Shown here piece by piece: positions 18,742 through 28,401 of a stretch of DNA of 64,000 nt (the first letter of the stretch is position 1; each line of letters begins with the position of its first letter). The DNA lies in contig JAAFJA010000005.1 of NCBI GenBank assembly GCA_013298765.1, positions 1-64,000 on the forward strand, read 5' to 3'. The notes under the pieces were generated by a model, which was not told where the DNA came from, searched no databases, and worked only from the letters and a program-made list of their open reading frames with translations. A program made the position numbers and the translations under genes. The stretch is from Betaproteobacteria bacterium. GTDB taxonomy: Bacteria; Pseudomonadota; Gammaproteobacteria; Burkholderiales; Casimicrobiaceae.

Positions 18742-20067
18742 ATGCAACTCGCACTGAACTTTTTTGAACGAATACGTCGCGCGTTTCGCGCGCGACTTCC
18801 GCACTTACCCGAAAATGACTTACTGCGCGATCGCAACTATCGGCGCATCTTTGCCTCCGTTGTCATCACCCATTTCGGTGCGCAGATCACGATGCTCGCC
18901 CTCCCTTTGACGGCGGTGACCGTACTGAACGCGTCACCCACGCAAATGGGCTTTTTGATGGCTTTCGAGATTGCGCCATTCGTTCTGCTCTCGTTGCCCG
19001 CAGGTGTGTGGCTGGATCGGATGAAGAAATTGCCGGTTTACGTGATCGGTGAGATCGTGTTTGCGTTTGCGCTGCTATCGGTTCCCATTGCAGCGTGGGC
19101 CGATGTGCTGTCGATGCCATGGCTCTATGTCGTTGGGTTTGTGTTGGGCTCCGTGCATGTCGTCGCCGGCACCGCAGCGCAAATCGTGCTCACACAAATC
19201 GTATCTCGCGATCGACTCGTTGAGGCGCACAGCAAGAACGCGCTCGCCGTTTCAGGCAGCGAAATCGCTGGGCCCGGGATCGCTGGTGCGCTCATCAAAA
19301 TCATGGGGGCACCGATTGCGATAGCGCTCGACGCGCTTTTGATTTTCGGCGCCGTCGTACTGCTCAAAGGCATTCGCGTTGAAGAGACGGTTCAGCCGCG
19401 CGGCACGGCGAATTTCTGGGTGCAACTCAAAGAAGGTCTTCGATTTGTTGCCACCACCAAATTGCTGTGGACGATGGCGCTCTTCGTTGGCCTTTGGCAA
19501 CTCTTTCACCACATGGCATCGGTCGTCCAAATTCTCGTGGCATCGCGAGAGCTCGGTATGAGCGCGCAAGCAATCGGGCTTTGCTATGTCGGCATGGGTG
19601 TAGGAACGGTAATCGCTAGTGTGTACGGACGGCGGGTAAGTGATCGGTTTGGACCCGGCCCAACACTTGTGGCGGGATTTGGCGTATCGGGTATCGGCTG
19701 GCTCGCGCTCGCTGCGGCCCCAGCCAATACTTTCGGCATGCTCCTGTTTGCATTCATGTTGATGTGTTTTTCAGCGGGAGCGACCACGCTCTTCGTCAAC
19801 TTCCTCTCGCTTCGACAAGCGGTGACTCCCGAATCACTACTGGGTCGGATGACAAGCACGATGCGCTGGTTGATATTGATCGGAGCGGGGCCAGGCGCAT
19901 TGATTGGGGGCTATGTGGGCGAACACATTGGCCTTCGCGCTTCACTCGCACTCGCAGGCGTGGGCGCGCTCGTGCTCACTGCAATTGCGTGGCGTAATCC
20001 ACTCTTAATGTCGATCCGAAAGCTCCCGAGCGTCGCGCCCGCGCGCGTGCCCGAAGGAAGCGTTTAG
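18742..20067 (+). CDS. major facilitator superfamily transporter
   Basis: 441 residues with about 12 membrane segments. The loop after the second segment reads LPAGVWLDRMKKLP, a variant of the MFS G-x-x-x-D-R-x-x-R/K motif, and the equivalent in the second half is VYGRRVSDRFGPG. Overall arrangement resembles the enterobactin-exporter/MFS_3 group, suggesting drug or metabolite export, but substrate cannot be told. The N-terminus carries a cytosolic amphipathic stretch of about 35 residues before the first helix. No regulator is adjacent. Confidence 0.85.
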   Translation: MQLALNFFERIRRAFRARLPHLPENDLLRDRNYRRIFASVVITHFGAQITMLALPLTAVTVLNASPTQMGFLMAFEIAPFVLLSLPAGVWLDRMKKLPVYVIGEIVFAFALLSVPIAAWADVLSMPWLYVVGFVLGSVHVVAGTAAQIVLTQIVSRDRLVEAHSKNALAVSGSEIAGPGIAGALIKIMGAPIAIALDALLIFGAVVLLKGIRVEETVQPRGTANFWVQLKEGLRFVATTKLLWTMALFVGLWQLFHHMASVVQILVASRELGMSAQAIGLCYVGMGVGTVIASVYGRRVSDRFGPGPTLVAGFGVSGIGWLALAAAPANTFGMLLFAFMLMCFSAGATTLFVNFLSLRQAVTPESLLGRMTSTMRWLILIGAGPGALIGGYVGEHIGLRASLALAGVGALVLTAIAWRNPLLMSIRKLPSVAPARVPEGSV

Positions 20068-20167
20068 CGTTTGCAGTGTCCGCGATCGCTTTCTTAGTCA
20101 ACTCGAACATCACGCCCGATTTCGTACCCGCCTGCGTTACTGAGATCGACCAAGCAAAGACAAATTT

Positions 20168-22003
20168 ATGTATACCTATTTTGAAAAACTAGTGGATCCC
20201 TATCCGGAGGTGCACGAGGAGAAGATTCAGCCACCGCCGAAGTCGTTCTTCGCCTTCATCTGGCAAATGACAGAGGGGACGCGGAAATACATTTTCACGC
20301 TCACGTTCCTCACGGCGTTGGTGGGTTGCTTTGAGGCGGCATTGTTTGGCGCGATCGCAAAAATCGTTGACTGGATGGGAGAAGTTCCTGCGTCGCAGTT
20401 ATGGGCGGAGCGCAAGACGGGCATCCTCGCACTCGGCATCATCATCGCCGCCAGTCCACTGCTCGTCGCGTTTCAGGCAACACTTAAGCATCAGTCGATT
20501 ATGGGCAATTTCCCGATGCGATTGCGTTGGAATTTCCATCGCACGATGCTTGCTCAGAGCATGAGCTTCTACCAGGACGAATTCGCAGGGCGGGTAGCTA
20601 CGAAGGTGATGCAAACCGCACTCGCCGTGCGCGATGTTTGGATGATCGTTGCCGACATTTTGGTATACGTCTTGATCTTCTTTGGCACCATGCTCGCAGT
20701 CAACGGAAGCTTCGATTGGCGGATGATCCTGCCGTTTACGGGATGGCTACTGCTCTACATCTGCGCGCTGATCTATTTCGTTCCGCGGCTCGCAAGCGTT
20801 GCACAAGCGCAAGCCGATGCACGTTCGTTAATGACAGGGCGTGTAACCGATGCCTACACGAATATCACTACCGTAAAACTTTTCTCGCACTCAAATCGCG
20901 AGGCAGGTTACGTGCGCTCCGCAATGCAGGATTTCCTGAAAACCGTGCATTATCAGTGGCGCTTAATCACGAGCTTTGAGATCGTGAATCAAATCATGAT
21001 CGCGCTTTTGATTTTGTCAACGGCGGGCGTTTCGGTGTGGCTTTGGGCGCGCGGAGAGGTGGGTGTCGGTGCGGTCGCCGCCTCTACCGCGATGGCGGTT
21101 CGCTTGAACGGCATGTCACACTGGATCATGTGGGAGTTTGCCGGGCTCTTTGAACACATCGGAACCGTTAAAGACGGCATCGCAACGCTGTCTAAGTCGC
21201 GTGCAATCGTTGACGCCCCTGATGCGAAGGCGATTGAAGTGTCGCGCGGCGAGGTAAAGTTTGACCGAGTGGACTTTGCCTACTCAAAAGAAAAGAACGT
21301 GCTTCACGGCTTGACCCTCACTATTAAGCCAGGGGAAAAGATTGGACTCGTCGGTCGCTCAGGTGCGGGCAAATCCACTATTGTGAATCTGCTCTTGCGG
21401 TTTTACGACACGACGGGTGGTCGCATCACAATCGATGGACAAGACATCTCGAAGGTTACGCAGGATTCACTCCGCGCGCAGATCGGTATGGTGACGCAAG
21501 ACACCTCATTACTGCATCGCTCTGTTCGCGAAAACATCGTGTACGGGCGGCCCGATGCGTCCGACGATGAGATGATATCTGCGACCAAGAAAGCTGAGGC
21601 GCATGAATTCATCTTGTCGCTCACCGATCCGAAAGGTCGCGCTGCATACGATGCGCATGTGGGCGAACGCGGCGTGAAGCTCTCTGGCGGACAACGTCAG
21701 CGAATCGCGATTGCACGCGTGATGCTTAAAGATGCGCCCATTCTTTTGCTCGACGAAGCAACCAGTGCGCTTGATTCGGAAGTAGAGGCCGCGATTCAGC
21801 AAAGCCTCTACAAACTCATGGAAGGCAAGACCGTGGTTGCCATTGCGCATCGACTCTCAACGATTGCAGCAATGGATCGATTGATCGTTCTCGATGAGGG
21901 GCGAATCGTTGAAGAGGGCACCCATCAACAGCTACTCGCAAGCGGTGGACTGTACGCGCGACTTTGGGATCATCAAAGTGGCGGCTTTTTGGGCGAGTCT
22001 TAA
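20168..22003 (+). CDS. ABC exporter, fused membrane and ATPase domains
   Basis: 611 residues: a six-helix transmembrane domain (about residues 35-335) followed by one ATPase domain with Walker A VGRSGAGKST near 395, the Q-loop in GMVTQDTSLLH, signature LSGGQRQR near 505, Walker B ILLLDEATSALDS and the switch His in AIAHRLS. A half-transporter of the MsbA/multidrug type that should work as a homodimer and export a lipid, peptide or drug. ATG 20168 gives a 35-residue polar N-terminal lead. It lies 100 bp after the MFS gene and may or may not be co-transcribed. Confidence 0.92.
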   Translation: MYTYFEKLVDPYPEVHEEKIQPPPKSFFAFIWQMTEGTRKYIFTLTFLTALVGCFEAALFGAIAKIVDWMGEVPASQLWAERKTGILALGIIIAASPLLVAFQATLKHQSIMGNFPMRLRWNFHRTMLAQSMSFYQDEFAGRVATKVMQTALAVRDVWMIVADILVYVLIFFGTMLAVNGSFDWRMILPFTGWLLLYICALIYFVPRLASVAQAQADARSLMTGRVTDAYTNITTVKLFSHSNREAGYVRSAMQDFLKTVHYQWRLITSFEIVNQIMIALLILSTAGVSVWLWARGEVGVGAVAASTAMAVRLNGMSHWIMWEFAGLFEHIGTVKDGIATLSKSRAIVDAPDAKAIEVSRGEVKFDRVDFAYSKEKNVLHGLTLTIKPGEKIGLVGRSGAGKSTIVNLLLRFYDTTGGRITIDGQDISKVTQDSLRAQIGMVTQDTSLLHRSVRENIVYGRPDASDDEMISATKKAEAHEFILSLTDPKGRAAYDAHVGERGVKLSGGQRQRIAIARVMLKDAPILLLDEATSALDSEVEAAIQQSLYKLMEGKTVVAIAHRLSTIAAMDRLIVLDEGRIVEEGTHQQLLASGGLYARLWDHQSGGFLGES

Positions 22004-22217
22004 CACCACGCAAAGTAAGCCTGTGGTGCGGGTTCAAAGCCGCACCGCAGTTCTTCGCTTCTCGGTGGGGCTTGGCCGACGCAAGATTCATCACCCGCTC
22101 GGCACGTGCGTTGCACGTTACGAGTGTTGTCTTTTGCTGCCGCGTGCTCGTTGAATTGGCGCTCGACTTCAACCCGTGGCGGCCTCTCGACGTGTCTCCT
22201 CTTGCCGCTTCCCTCGG

Positions 22218-22901
22218 CTACTTCTGCTCGGCTGTAGCCTTGTACATCAATGCACCGAGCGCGCCGCCTACGAGCGGTGCGAGCCAGAAGAGCCACAACT
22301 GCATGATGTAGCCTCCGCTGGCAAACAGGGCAACGCCCGTGCTCCGCGCCGGGTTCACCGATGTGTTTGTGACAGGGATGCTGACCAAATGAATGAGCGT
22401 GAGGCACAAACCGATCGCGATTGGCGCGAACCCAGCAGGTGCTCGCTTGTCCGTCGCTCCCATAATCACAAACAAGAAAAACGCTGTCATAACGACCTCG
22501 CAGAGGAGTGCCGCAACCAGCGAATACTTTCCTGGTGACAGTGCGCCATAGCCGTTAGAGGCAAATGCGCCGATATCGACCCCGGCCCGACCCGTGGCAA
22601 TCAGATAGAGGATTGCTGCGGCTGCGATCGCGCCAAGCGTTTGCGCAATGATGTAACCGGGAAGCTCTTTGCCTTCGAAGCGTCCTCCGGCCCACAAGCC
22701 GACCGATACCGCAGGGTTCAGATGGCAGCCAGAAATGTGGCCAATGGCATAAGCCATCGTGAGGACAGTTAAACCAAATGCGAGCGAAACGCCGTGCAGG
22801 CCGATGCCGACCTCAGGAAATGCTGCAGCAAGCACCGCACTCCCGCAACCGCCGAGCACCAACCAAAAGGTGCCGATAAATTCCGCAATCAACTTATTCA
22901 T
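22218..22901 (-). CDS. aqpZ: aquaporin Z-type water channel
   Basis: 227 residues from ATG 22901 ([15 protein letters not shown]). Six membrane segments plus two half-helices with both NPA boxes intact: [11 protein letters not shown] near residue 63 and NTSVNPARS near 185. The Arg after the second NPA is present, and a small Thr precedes it, as in water-selective AqpZ rather than glycerol facilitators. Inner-membrane osmotic water flow is the expected role. It is convergent with the ABC exporter; the 214 bp between holds nothing recognised. Confidence 0.95.
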   Translation of the reverse strand: MNKLIAEFIGTFWLVLGGCGSAVLAAAFPEVGIGLHGVSLAFGLTVLTMAYAIGHISGCHLNPAVSVGLWAGGRFEGKELPGYIIAQTLGAIAAAAILYLIATGRAGVDIGAFASNGYGALSPGKYSLVAALLCEVVMTAFFLFVIMGATDKRAPAGFAPIAIGLCLTLIHLVSIPVTNTSVNPARSTGVALFASGGYIMQLWLFWLAPLVGGALGALMYKATAEQK

Positions 22902-23055
22902 AGAGACTCCCCAACCTGAGTGACACCTAAAGCGCCGAGGCGGCAAATGTGCGCATCCGAAGAGTCGGTGTCAATCGATTAGCGGCCAATGGGGAAAGTG
23001 AATGAGGAAAGTCTTAGGCAAACGCTGAACGAGGCGGTGACAATCGCGCGCTTGA

Positions 23056-23823
23056 CTACCAGTAAGCTTCCGTCGTAATGTGGCCTGGCTCTTTGCGTTT
23101 GTGCTTACGCAGACCTCGAGACTCGAGGACCGCCGTGGTGTCCGCCACCATGTCTGGGTTGCCGCAGAGCATGCAATGCGCTGTATCTGCCGTGAGTTCG
23201 ATCCCTGCGCGCGCTTCAAGTGTTCCGTCGGCAATTGCGTTGGGAATGCGCCCGCGAATCGCGCCTGGAAAATCTTCTCTCGAGACGAAGGGGATGTATT
23301 GAAACTGCTCGGGATGGTCTTTGGTGATGGCGTCAATCTGATCGCGGTACGTGAGTTCAGCAGCTGAGCGCACTGCGTGCACGAACACGATTTTTCTGAA
23401 TTTTTTCCACGCCTCCGTGCCTTTCATGAAACTTAGGTAGGGGCCGATGGCGGTGCCTGTGGATAGCCCCCACAGTACTTCAGCGTCGGGCACTTCCGGC
23501 ATTGAGAAAAAACCGTTCGCGCGCGGCGCAACGTAGAGCGAATCGCCCACTTTCGCTTCGTGGAGCGCCGGCGTGAGGATGCCGCCCGCCTCTCGGGCGA
23601 CTTTAATCAGCACTATTTCGTACGGACGCTCGCCCGCAGCGTTGACGAGTGAGTAGGGGCGCATGACGATTTCTCGGCCCTTTTCGGTATCGAGTTCGAG
23701 TCCTACCCGGCAAAATTGTCCGGCAACGAAGGGCTCGATGGCTGCTTCGAACTGCAAAGAGAACAAAGAATCGGTATGGTCAGTGCGACCGACGATGCGG
23801 CCTTCGATAAACTTCTGGGCCAT
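23056..23823 (-). CDS. fpr: ferredoxin/flavodoxin-NADP(+) reductase
   Basis: 255 residues. FAD-binding barrel with VMRPYSLVNAA near residue 50 (R-x-Y-S flavin motif) and GGILTPALHE; NADP domain with WGLSTGTAIGPYLS near 115 and MLCGNPDMVADT near 220; the C-terminal EAYW ends in an aromatic residue that stacks on FAD, as in bacterial Fpr. It moves electrons between NADPH and ferredoxin or flavodoxin. A reducing partner for MetH reactivation is one plausible use here, but this is inference. Divergent from the HAD phosphatase gene, whose start is about 35 bp away. Confidence 0.93.
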   Translation of the reverse strand: MAQKFIEGRIVGRTDHTDSLFSLQFEAAIEPFVAGQFCRVGLELDTEKGREIVMRPYSLVNAAGERPYEIVLIKVAREAGGILTPALHEAKVGDSLYVAPRANGFFSMPEVPDAEVLWGLSTGTAIGPYLSFMKGTEAWKKFRKIVFVHAVRSAAELTYRDQIDAITKDHPEQFQYIPFVSREDFPGAIRGRIPNAIADGTLEARAGIELTADTAHCMLCGNPDMVADTTAVLESRGLRKHKRKEPGHITTEAYW

Positions 23824-23858
23824 GGCGCGATACCGCGAAAAATAATCTGAAATTCTAC

Positions 23859-24506
23859 GTGGCGATCACAACGCTTTTTTTTGACCTCGATGGCACCATC
23901 TCCAACAACTTGTTGGGGATTCATCGTTGCTTGAATTACGCCTTCGAGCGATTAGGTGCGCCGCAGATCAACATGGAGCAGACCCTACCGCTGGTAGGGC
24001 CGCCGTTTCGTGAATCGCTCCCGAAACTCTACCCCGAGCTTGACGTCGAACAGGCGATCCTTGCCTATCGTGAGCGATATGACGAGCACGGTTGGCTCGA
24101 AAACGAGCTCTATGACGGAATCGCGGACACTGTGCGCCGTCTGCATCTGCAAGGCTTCACAATTGCCCTGTGCACCAGTAAGCCGCGGGTGTTTGCCGAG
24201 CGGATCGTCTCGCGATTTGAGCTTGCGCGATACTTTGATGGAATCCATGGGCCTGAGCTGGATGGCCGTTTTGACCGCAAAGACGAATTGCTCGCGCATT
24301 TGGTTCGGAGCTACGGGATTTCTGCGCAAAGCGGCCTCATGATCGGCGATCGCGACAAAGACATCTTGGCGGCGAAACATGCTGGTACGCGCTCGCTTGG
24401 CGTTTTGTGGGGTTTTGGCAGCCAAGAGGAGCTGGAAACAGCGGGTGCGGCTAAAGTTGTCGAACATCCTCTTCAGCTTCAGCATACGATTCACTCGTAC
24501 GAGTAG
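23859..24506 (+). CDS. HAD hydrolase, phosphoglycolate phosphatase-like
   Basis: 215 residues with a GTG start at 23859; no upstream ATG in frame fits. HAD motifs: FFDLDGTISN (nucleophile Asp9), motif II ALCTSKP near residue 107, the conserved Lys in DGRFDRKDELL, and motif IV MIGDRDKDILAAKHAG near 162. The helical cap (about 15-85) is of the C1 type found in Gph and in 5'-nucleotidase-like HADs. It probably dephosphorylates a small metabolite such as 2-phosphoglycolate. A terminator follows at 24530. Confidence 0.85.
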   Translation: MAITTLFFDLDGTISNNLLGIHRCLNYAFERLGAPQINMEQTLPLVGPPFRESLPKLYPELDVEQAILAYRERYDEHGWLENELYDGIADTVRRLHLQGFTIALCTSKPRVFAERIVSRFELARYFDGIHGPELDGRFDRKDELLAHLVRSYGISAQSGLMIGDRDKDILAAKHAGTRSLGVLWGFGSQEELETAGAAKVVEHPLQLQHTIHSYE

Positions 24507-24529
24507 GCCTTAAGTCGCCTGAGATTACT

Positions 24530-24555
24530 GCGCGTCAAGAACGCGCCCTTTTTTT
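24530..24555 (+). terminator. rho-independent terminator after the HAD gene
   Basis: Stem GCGCGT / ACGCGC with a 5-base loop is followed by CC and a run of seven T. It lies between the HAD stop (24506) and panC start (24579), so panC mRNA probably starts after or through it. Confidence 0.75.
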
Positions 24556-24578
24556 GTTCCGCGCTCTTGGAGAGAAGC

Positions 24579-25415
24579 ATGGAAGTCATCCATACCGTTG
24601 CCGAGCTACGTAAATATTTGCAAGGCGTCCCGAATAACGTGTTCGTTCCCACGATGGGGAATTTGCATGATGGCCACCTTCGTCTCGTGGAAGAGGCCGC
24701 GCCGCGCGGCGCATGCACGGTGGTGAGCATCTTCGTGAATCGCTTGCAGTTTGGGCCGCATGAGGATTTTGATCGCTACCCACGTACGCTGCGTGACGAC
24801 TGCGACAAACTTGAAAGCATTGGTGTTGATGTGGTCTTCGCGCCAGATGAGGCCGAGCTCTATCCGCAGCCGCAACAGTACGTCGTGAATCCGGGGCCGA
24901 TTGAGGACATTCTCGAGGGTGCTGTTCGCCCAGGGCATTTTCGCGGCGTGGCGACAGTGGTGCTGAAGCTTTTCAACATGGTGCAGCCAAAGGCCGCCGT
25001 GTTTGGAAAAAAGGATTATCAGCAGTGCCTCGTGTTGAAGAACATGGTGCAGCAGCTCGCATCACCTGTGGAGATCATCCTGGCTGAGACGGTGCGCGCG
25101 GATGATGGCTTGGCGCTCTCATCACGCAATCAATATTTGTCGGCCACTGAACGCGCCGAGGCGCCGCGCTTGTACCGGGTGCTGTGTGAGCTCAAGGACG
25201 CGCTTCACCGTGGCACGCATTCCTATGCGACTCTGGAAGCAGAAGCGATGACTGAGCTCGCGCGGCACGGCTGGAAGCCGGACTACATCACAGTTCGCCG
25301 CCAATCTGATCTCTTGCCGCCGAGCGAGGAAGACCGATCGCTCGTGATCCTGGCTGCCGCTCGCTTGGGCGCGCCACGTTTACTCGATAATGTTGAATTA
25401 CAACTTAATTCATAA
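24579..25415 (+). CDS. panC: pantothenate synthetase
   Basis: 278 residues from ATG 24579 after GGAGAGAAG. Motifs: [15 protein letters not shown] near residue 26 (HIGH-like ATP site), [15 protein letters not shown] near 145, and [11 protein letters not shown] near 178 (KMSKS-like loop). It joins pantoate and beta-alanine with ATP to give pantothenate, the coenzyme A precursor. No panB or panD is beside it. A 7-bp hairpin (GCCCTAT/ATAGGGC, 25418-25434) sits just after the stop and merges with a dispersed inverted-repeat element. Confidence 0.97.
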   Translation: MEVIHTVAELRKYLQGVPNNVFVPTMGNLHDGHLRLVEEAAPRGACTVVSIFVNRLQFGPHEDFDRYPRTLRDDCDKLESIGVDVVFAPDEAELYPQPQQYVVNPGPIEDILEGAVRPGHFRGVATVVLKLFNMVQPKAAVFGKKDYQQCLVLKNMVQQLASPVEIILAETVRADDGLALSSRNQYLSATERAEAPRLYRVLCELKDALHRGTHSYATLEAEAMTELARHGWKPDYITVRRQSDLLPPSEEDRSLVILAAARLGAPRLLDNVELQLNS

Positions 25416-25423
25416 GCGCCCTA

Positions 25424-25496
25424 TTTAATAGGGCCTAGCTCGAATAAATGATTTTAACTAAATGTATGTATATTGGTTGTCTAGCCCCAATATAAA
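25424..25496. repeat. dispersed inverted-repeat element, copy A
   Basis: Left arm TTTAATAGGGCCTAGC (25424-25439), right arm CTAGCCCCAATATAAA (25481-25496), about 40 unrelated bases between. The left arm also forms a GCCCTAT/ATAGGGC hairpin with the bases before it. The element lies between the convergent panC and Lrp-type genes and could act as their shared terminator. See the family finding. Confidence 0.7.
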
Positions 25497-25565
25497 AAGC
25501 GTCTCCGCGAAGAAGTTGGATGTTTTGTGCCCTGTTGCGCCGAATCGGAACCTCGGCGGCCTCGA

Positions 25566-26045
25566 TTAGGCGGCCAGCGCCGATTTCACCGGCAGAGCAA
25601 GGCTCGCTTTGACCCGTTTGGTGGCGAACCGCGTTCGCACGTTGCGCACGTTGTGGGCGGCGGTAAACACGCGTTGCACCAGGTCGTTGTAATCCTCCAT
25701 CGATTGCAGTGTGAGCACCAGCGTGTAGTCGGCCGCTGGCGCGGTTTGGTAGCACTGTGTGATGCTCGCTTCTGAGCGAATCAGCAGCTCAAACGTGGTG
25801 AACGCCTCGGCGTTTTGCTGATCGAGCGAGACTTCGCAAATCGCCGTCAGGATGCCTGAGAAATGGGTGGGCGAAAGCGTGGCTCGAATTGCCTCGATCA
25901 CGCCGGATTCGCGCAACGTGCGCACACGGCGCAGCACAGTCGCTTGAGACGAGAACACGCGTTGTGCGAGCGCCTCGTTAGTGCCGCTCGCATCCCGCTG
26001 CAGCGCATCAAGGATTCGTAGATCTAGATCGTCAAAATCATTCAT
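25566..26045 (-). CDS. Lrp/AsnC-family transcriptional regulator
   Basis: 159 residues. N-terminal helix-turn-helix of the AsnC type (LDLRILDALQRDASGTNEAL ... VLRRVRTLRESGVI), then the RAM/ligand domain with a CYQTAPAADYTLVL segment near residue 100. Such proteins form octamers and respond to amino acids. It is divergent from glmS with about 150 bp between starts; that AT-rich region is a natural operator, so it may control itself or glmS (inference). Confidence 0.92.
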   Translation of the reverse strand: MNDFDDLDLRILDALQRDASGTNEALAQRVFSSQATVLRRVRTLRESGVIEAIRATLSPTHFSGILTAICEVSLDQQNAEAFTTFELLIRSEASITQCYQTAPAADYTLVLTLQSMEDYNDLVQRVFTAAHNVRNVRTRFATKRVKASLALPVKSALAA

Positions 26046-26117
26046 TTATCCAACCTATATGAGTAAATATTGCGATGAGTACCTGTCGCGAATAATTATT
26101 GCAAAAAACATTCTAAT

Positions 26118-26147
26118 TTGACGCGAATGCTTGCAAAACAATAGTTA
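26118..26147 (+). promoter_or_regulatory. candidate sigma-70 promoter for glmS
   Basis: TTGACG (26118-26123) and TAGTTA (26142-26147) are spaced by 18 bp, 52 bp before the glmS start, in the AT-rich divergent region shared with the Lrp-type gene. The -10 match is weak. Confidence 0.35.
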
Positions 26148-26198
26148 CGATCTCACCCATTGTCGAGCATGCGCTCGCGTGACCGAAGGAAAATTGAA

Positions 26199-28037
26199 AT
26201 GTGCGGAATTGTTGGCGCGGTGGCGACCCAAAGCGTCGTCAGCGTATTGGTCGAGGGTCTGAAGCGTCTTGAATACCGCGGCTACGACTCGTGCGGCGTT
26301 GCCGTGCATTCGAACGGCGCGCTGGTGCGGGCGCGTAGCGTGAGTCGTGTTGCCGAGCTTGAGAGGGAGGTGCAATCGAGCGGGCTTTCTGGGTTCACTG
26401 GCATCTCGCACACGCGCTGGGCCACACACGGCGCGCCAGCGGTGCGCAACGCTCATCCGCACATATCGAGCGATCCTGTGTCTCCACGTATCGCACTTGT
26501 ACACAATGGCATCATCGAAAACCATGATGAGTTGCGCGGTGAATTGAAGGCGCGCGGCTACACGTTTGCGAGCCAAACTGACACCGAAGTGATTGCGCAT
26601 TTAATCGATCACCTCTACGACGGCGATTTGTTTACTGCGGTGCAAACGGCTGTGAAGCGTCTACAAGGTGCGTATGCGATCGCGGTATTGTGTCGCGATG
26701 AACCGCATCGCGTAGTTGGCGCGCGGGCGGGTTCGCCGATGATTGTTGGCCGGTCAAGCGCAGGAAACTATCTAGCGAGTGATGCAATGGCGCTCGCAGG
26801 TGTGACCGACCAAATCATCTACCTCGAAGAGGGCGATGTCGTCGATTTACAGCTATCAAATGTGTGGATCGCGAACAAGGCGGGGCGAATGATGACGCCA
26901 CTCGAGCGCCCCGTGAAGACCGTACACGCACATTCAGGCGCTGTGGAGCTCGGCCCTTATCGGCACTACATGCAGAAAGAAATCTTTGAGCAGCCGCGCG
27001 CCCTGGGCGACACCTTGCAAGGCGTCGAGACAATTGACGCTTCGCTCTTCGGGGATGAAGCTGACGCGATATTCAAGAAAGTTGATCGCATCTTGATTCT
27101 GGCGTGCGGTACGAGCTACTACTCCGGACTCACTGCGAAGTATTGGTTGGAAAGTATTGCTCGCATGCCATGCAGCGTTGAAGTTGCCAGCGAGTATCGG
27201 TATCGAGATAGCGTGCCGCACCCGAATACGCTTGTGGTCACCATCTCGCAATCTGGCGAAACCGCTGACACCTTAGCCGCGCTTCGACATGCTCAATCTC
27301 TGGGCATGGAACAGACGCTCACCATTTGTAACGTCGCTACAAGCGCGATGGTGCGCGAATGCAAGCTCGCCTACATCACGCGCGCGGGCGTGGAGATTGG
27401 CGTGGCCTCGACGAAGGCGTTTACCACCCAACTCGTCGGGCTGTTCTTGCTCACGCTCGCGCTCGCAAAACTGCGCGGCTCGCTCAGCGCAGACGAGGAA
27501 TCACGCTATCTGAAGGAGCTGCGTCATATCCCAACGGCGCTACAAGCGATTCTTGCGCTTGAGCCACAGGTGATCGCGTGGGCCGAAGAATTTGCGCGCA
27601 AAGAAAACGCGCTCTTCCTCGGACGCGGGCTGCACTATCCGATCGCCCTCGAAGGCGCGTTAAAGCTAAAGGAAATCAGCTACATCCACGCTGAGGCCTA
27701 TCCCGCAGGCGAACTGAAACATGGGCCGCTCGCGCTCGTCACGGCAGAAATGCCTGTCGTTGTCGTCGCCCCAAACGACACGCTGATTGAGAAGCTCAAG
27801 AGCAACATGCAAGAGGTACGCGCACGAGGTGGAGAGCTCTACGTGTTCGCCGATGGCGACTCGCATATCGGCGGCAGCGAAGGCGTGCATTTGATTCGTA
27901 TGCCAGAACACTACGGCGTGCTCTCACCCATCCTGCATGTGGTGCCGCTGCAATTGCTCGCGTATCACACCGCAGTAGCACGCGGCACGGATGTGGATAA
28001 GCCACGCAATCTTGCGAAATCTGTCACGGTCGAATGA
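26199..28037 (+). CDS. glmS: glutamine-fructose-6-phosphate aminotransferase (isomerizing)
   Basis: 612 residues from ATG 26199, where MCGIVGAVA exposes the catalytic Cys after Met removal; the in-frame extension to 26160 would block it. Domains: class II glutaminase (1-240; RYRGYDSCG-type loop at [10 protein letters not shown]), then two SIS isomerase domains with [10 protein letters not shown] near 305 and [11 protein letters not shown] near 350, and the closing [13 protein letters not shown]. It makes glucosamine-6-phosphate for peptidoglycan and LPS. Its final codons and stop lie inside a strong hairpin and are copied twice downstream in the tandem repeat. Confidence 0.98.
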   Translation: MCGIVGAVATQSVVSVLVEGLKRLEYRGYDSCGVAVHSNGALVRARSVSRVAELEREVQSSGLSGFTGISHTRWATHGAPAVRNAHPHISSDPVSPRIALVHNGIIENHDELRGELKARGYTFASQTDTEVIAHLIDHLYDGDLFTAVQTAVKRLQGAYAIAVLCRDEPHRVVGARAGSPMIVGRSSAGNYLASDAMALAGVTDQIIYLEEGDVVDLQLSNVWIANKAGRMMTPLERPVKTVHAHSGAVELGPYRHYMQKEIFEQPRALGDTLQGVETIDASLFGDEADAIFKKVDRILILACGTSYYSGLTAKYWLESIARMPCSVEVASEYRYRDSVPHPNTLVVTISQSGETADTLAALRHAQSLGMEQTLTICNVATSAMVRECKLAYITRAGVEIGVASTKAFTTQLVGLFLLTLALAKLRGSLSADEESRYLKELRHIPTALQAILALEPQVIAWAEEFARKENALFLGRGLHYPIALEGALKLKEISYIHAEAYPAGELKHGPLALVTAEMPVVVVAPNDTLIEKLKSNMQEVRARGGELYVFADGDSHIGGSEGVHLIRMPEHYGVLSPILHVVPLQLLAYHTAVARGTDVDKPRNLAKSVTVE

Positions 28038-28401
28038 CCGTCTCAGATTTCGCAAGATCGAACCGAAGGTTCGGGGATCGCGAAGCGAGACTTGCGTGGT
28101 TTAGGGCGACACTCACTTCGCGCAGCGAAGTTATGTGGAGACCACAAGCCGAGCTTAGGCGCGAAATCTGTCACGGTCGAATGACCGTCTCAGATTTCGC
28201 AAGATCGAACCGAAGGTTCGGGGATCGCGAAGCGAGACTTGCGTGGTTTAGGGCGACACTCACTTCGCGCAGCGAAGTTATGTGGAGACCACAAGCCGAG
28301 CTTAGGCGCGAAATCTGTCACGGTCGAATGACCGTCTCAGATTTCGCAAGATCGAACCGAAGGTTCGGGGATCGCGAAGCGAGACGTGCGTGGTTTAGGG
28401 C
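28014..28401. repeat. 147-bp tandem repeat spanning the glmS and GT9 3' ends
   Basis: Structure A-B-A-B-A: A is 94 bp (28014-28107, 28161-28254, 28308-28401) and B is 53 bp (28108-28160, 28255-28307). The two full units look identical and the third A differs at one base. A carries the last glmS codons and stop, a long hairpin closing on them (GCGAAATCTG ... CAGATTTCGC, inner ACGGTC/GACCGT), a CGAACC-gaa-GGTTCG hairpin, and the reverse of the GT9 stop. B carries CTTCGC-gca-GCGAAG. Because 147 is 49 codons, an ATG at 28034 overlapping the glmS stop reads through all copies; I treat this as noncoding. Confidence 0.9.

Noticed and set aside
28014-28401. CRISPR array
   Set aside because: Only three units, repeats far longer than CRISPR repeats, identical spacer B, and no cas genes.
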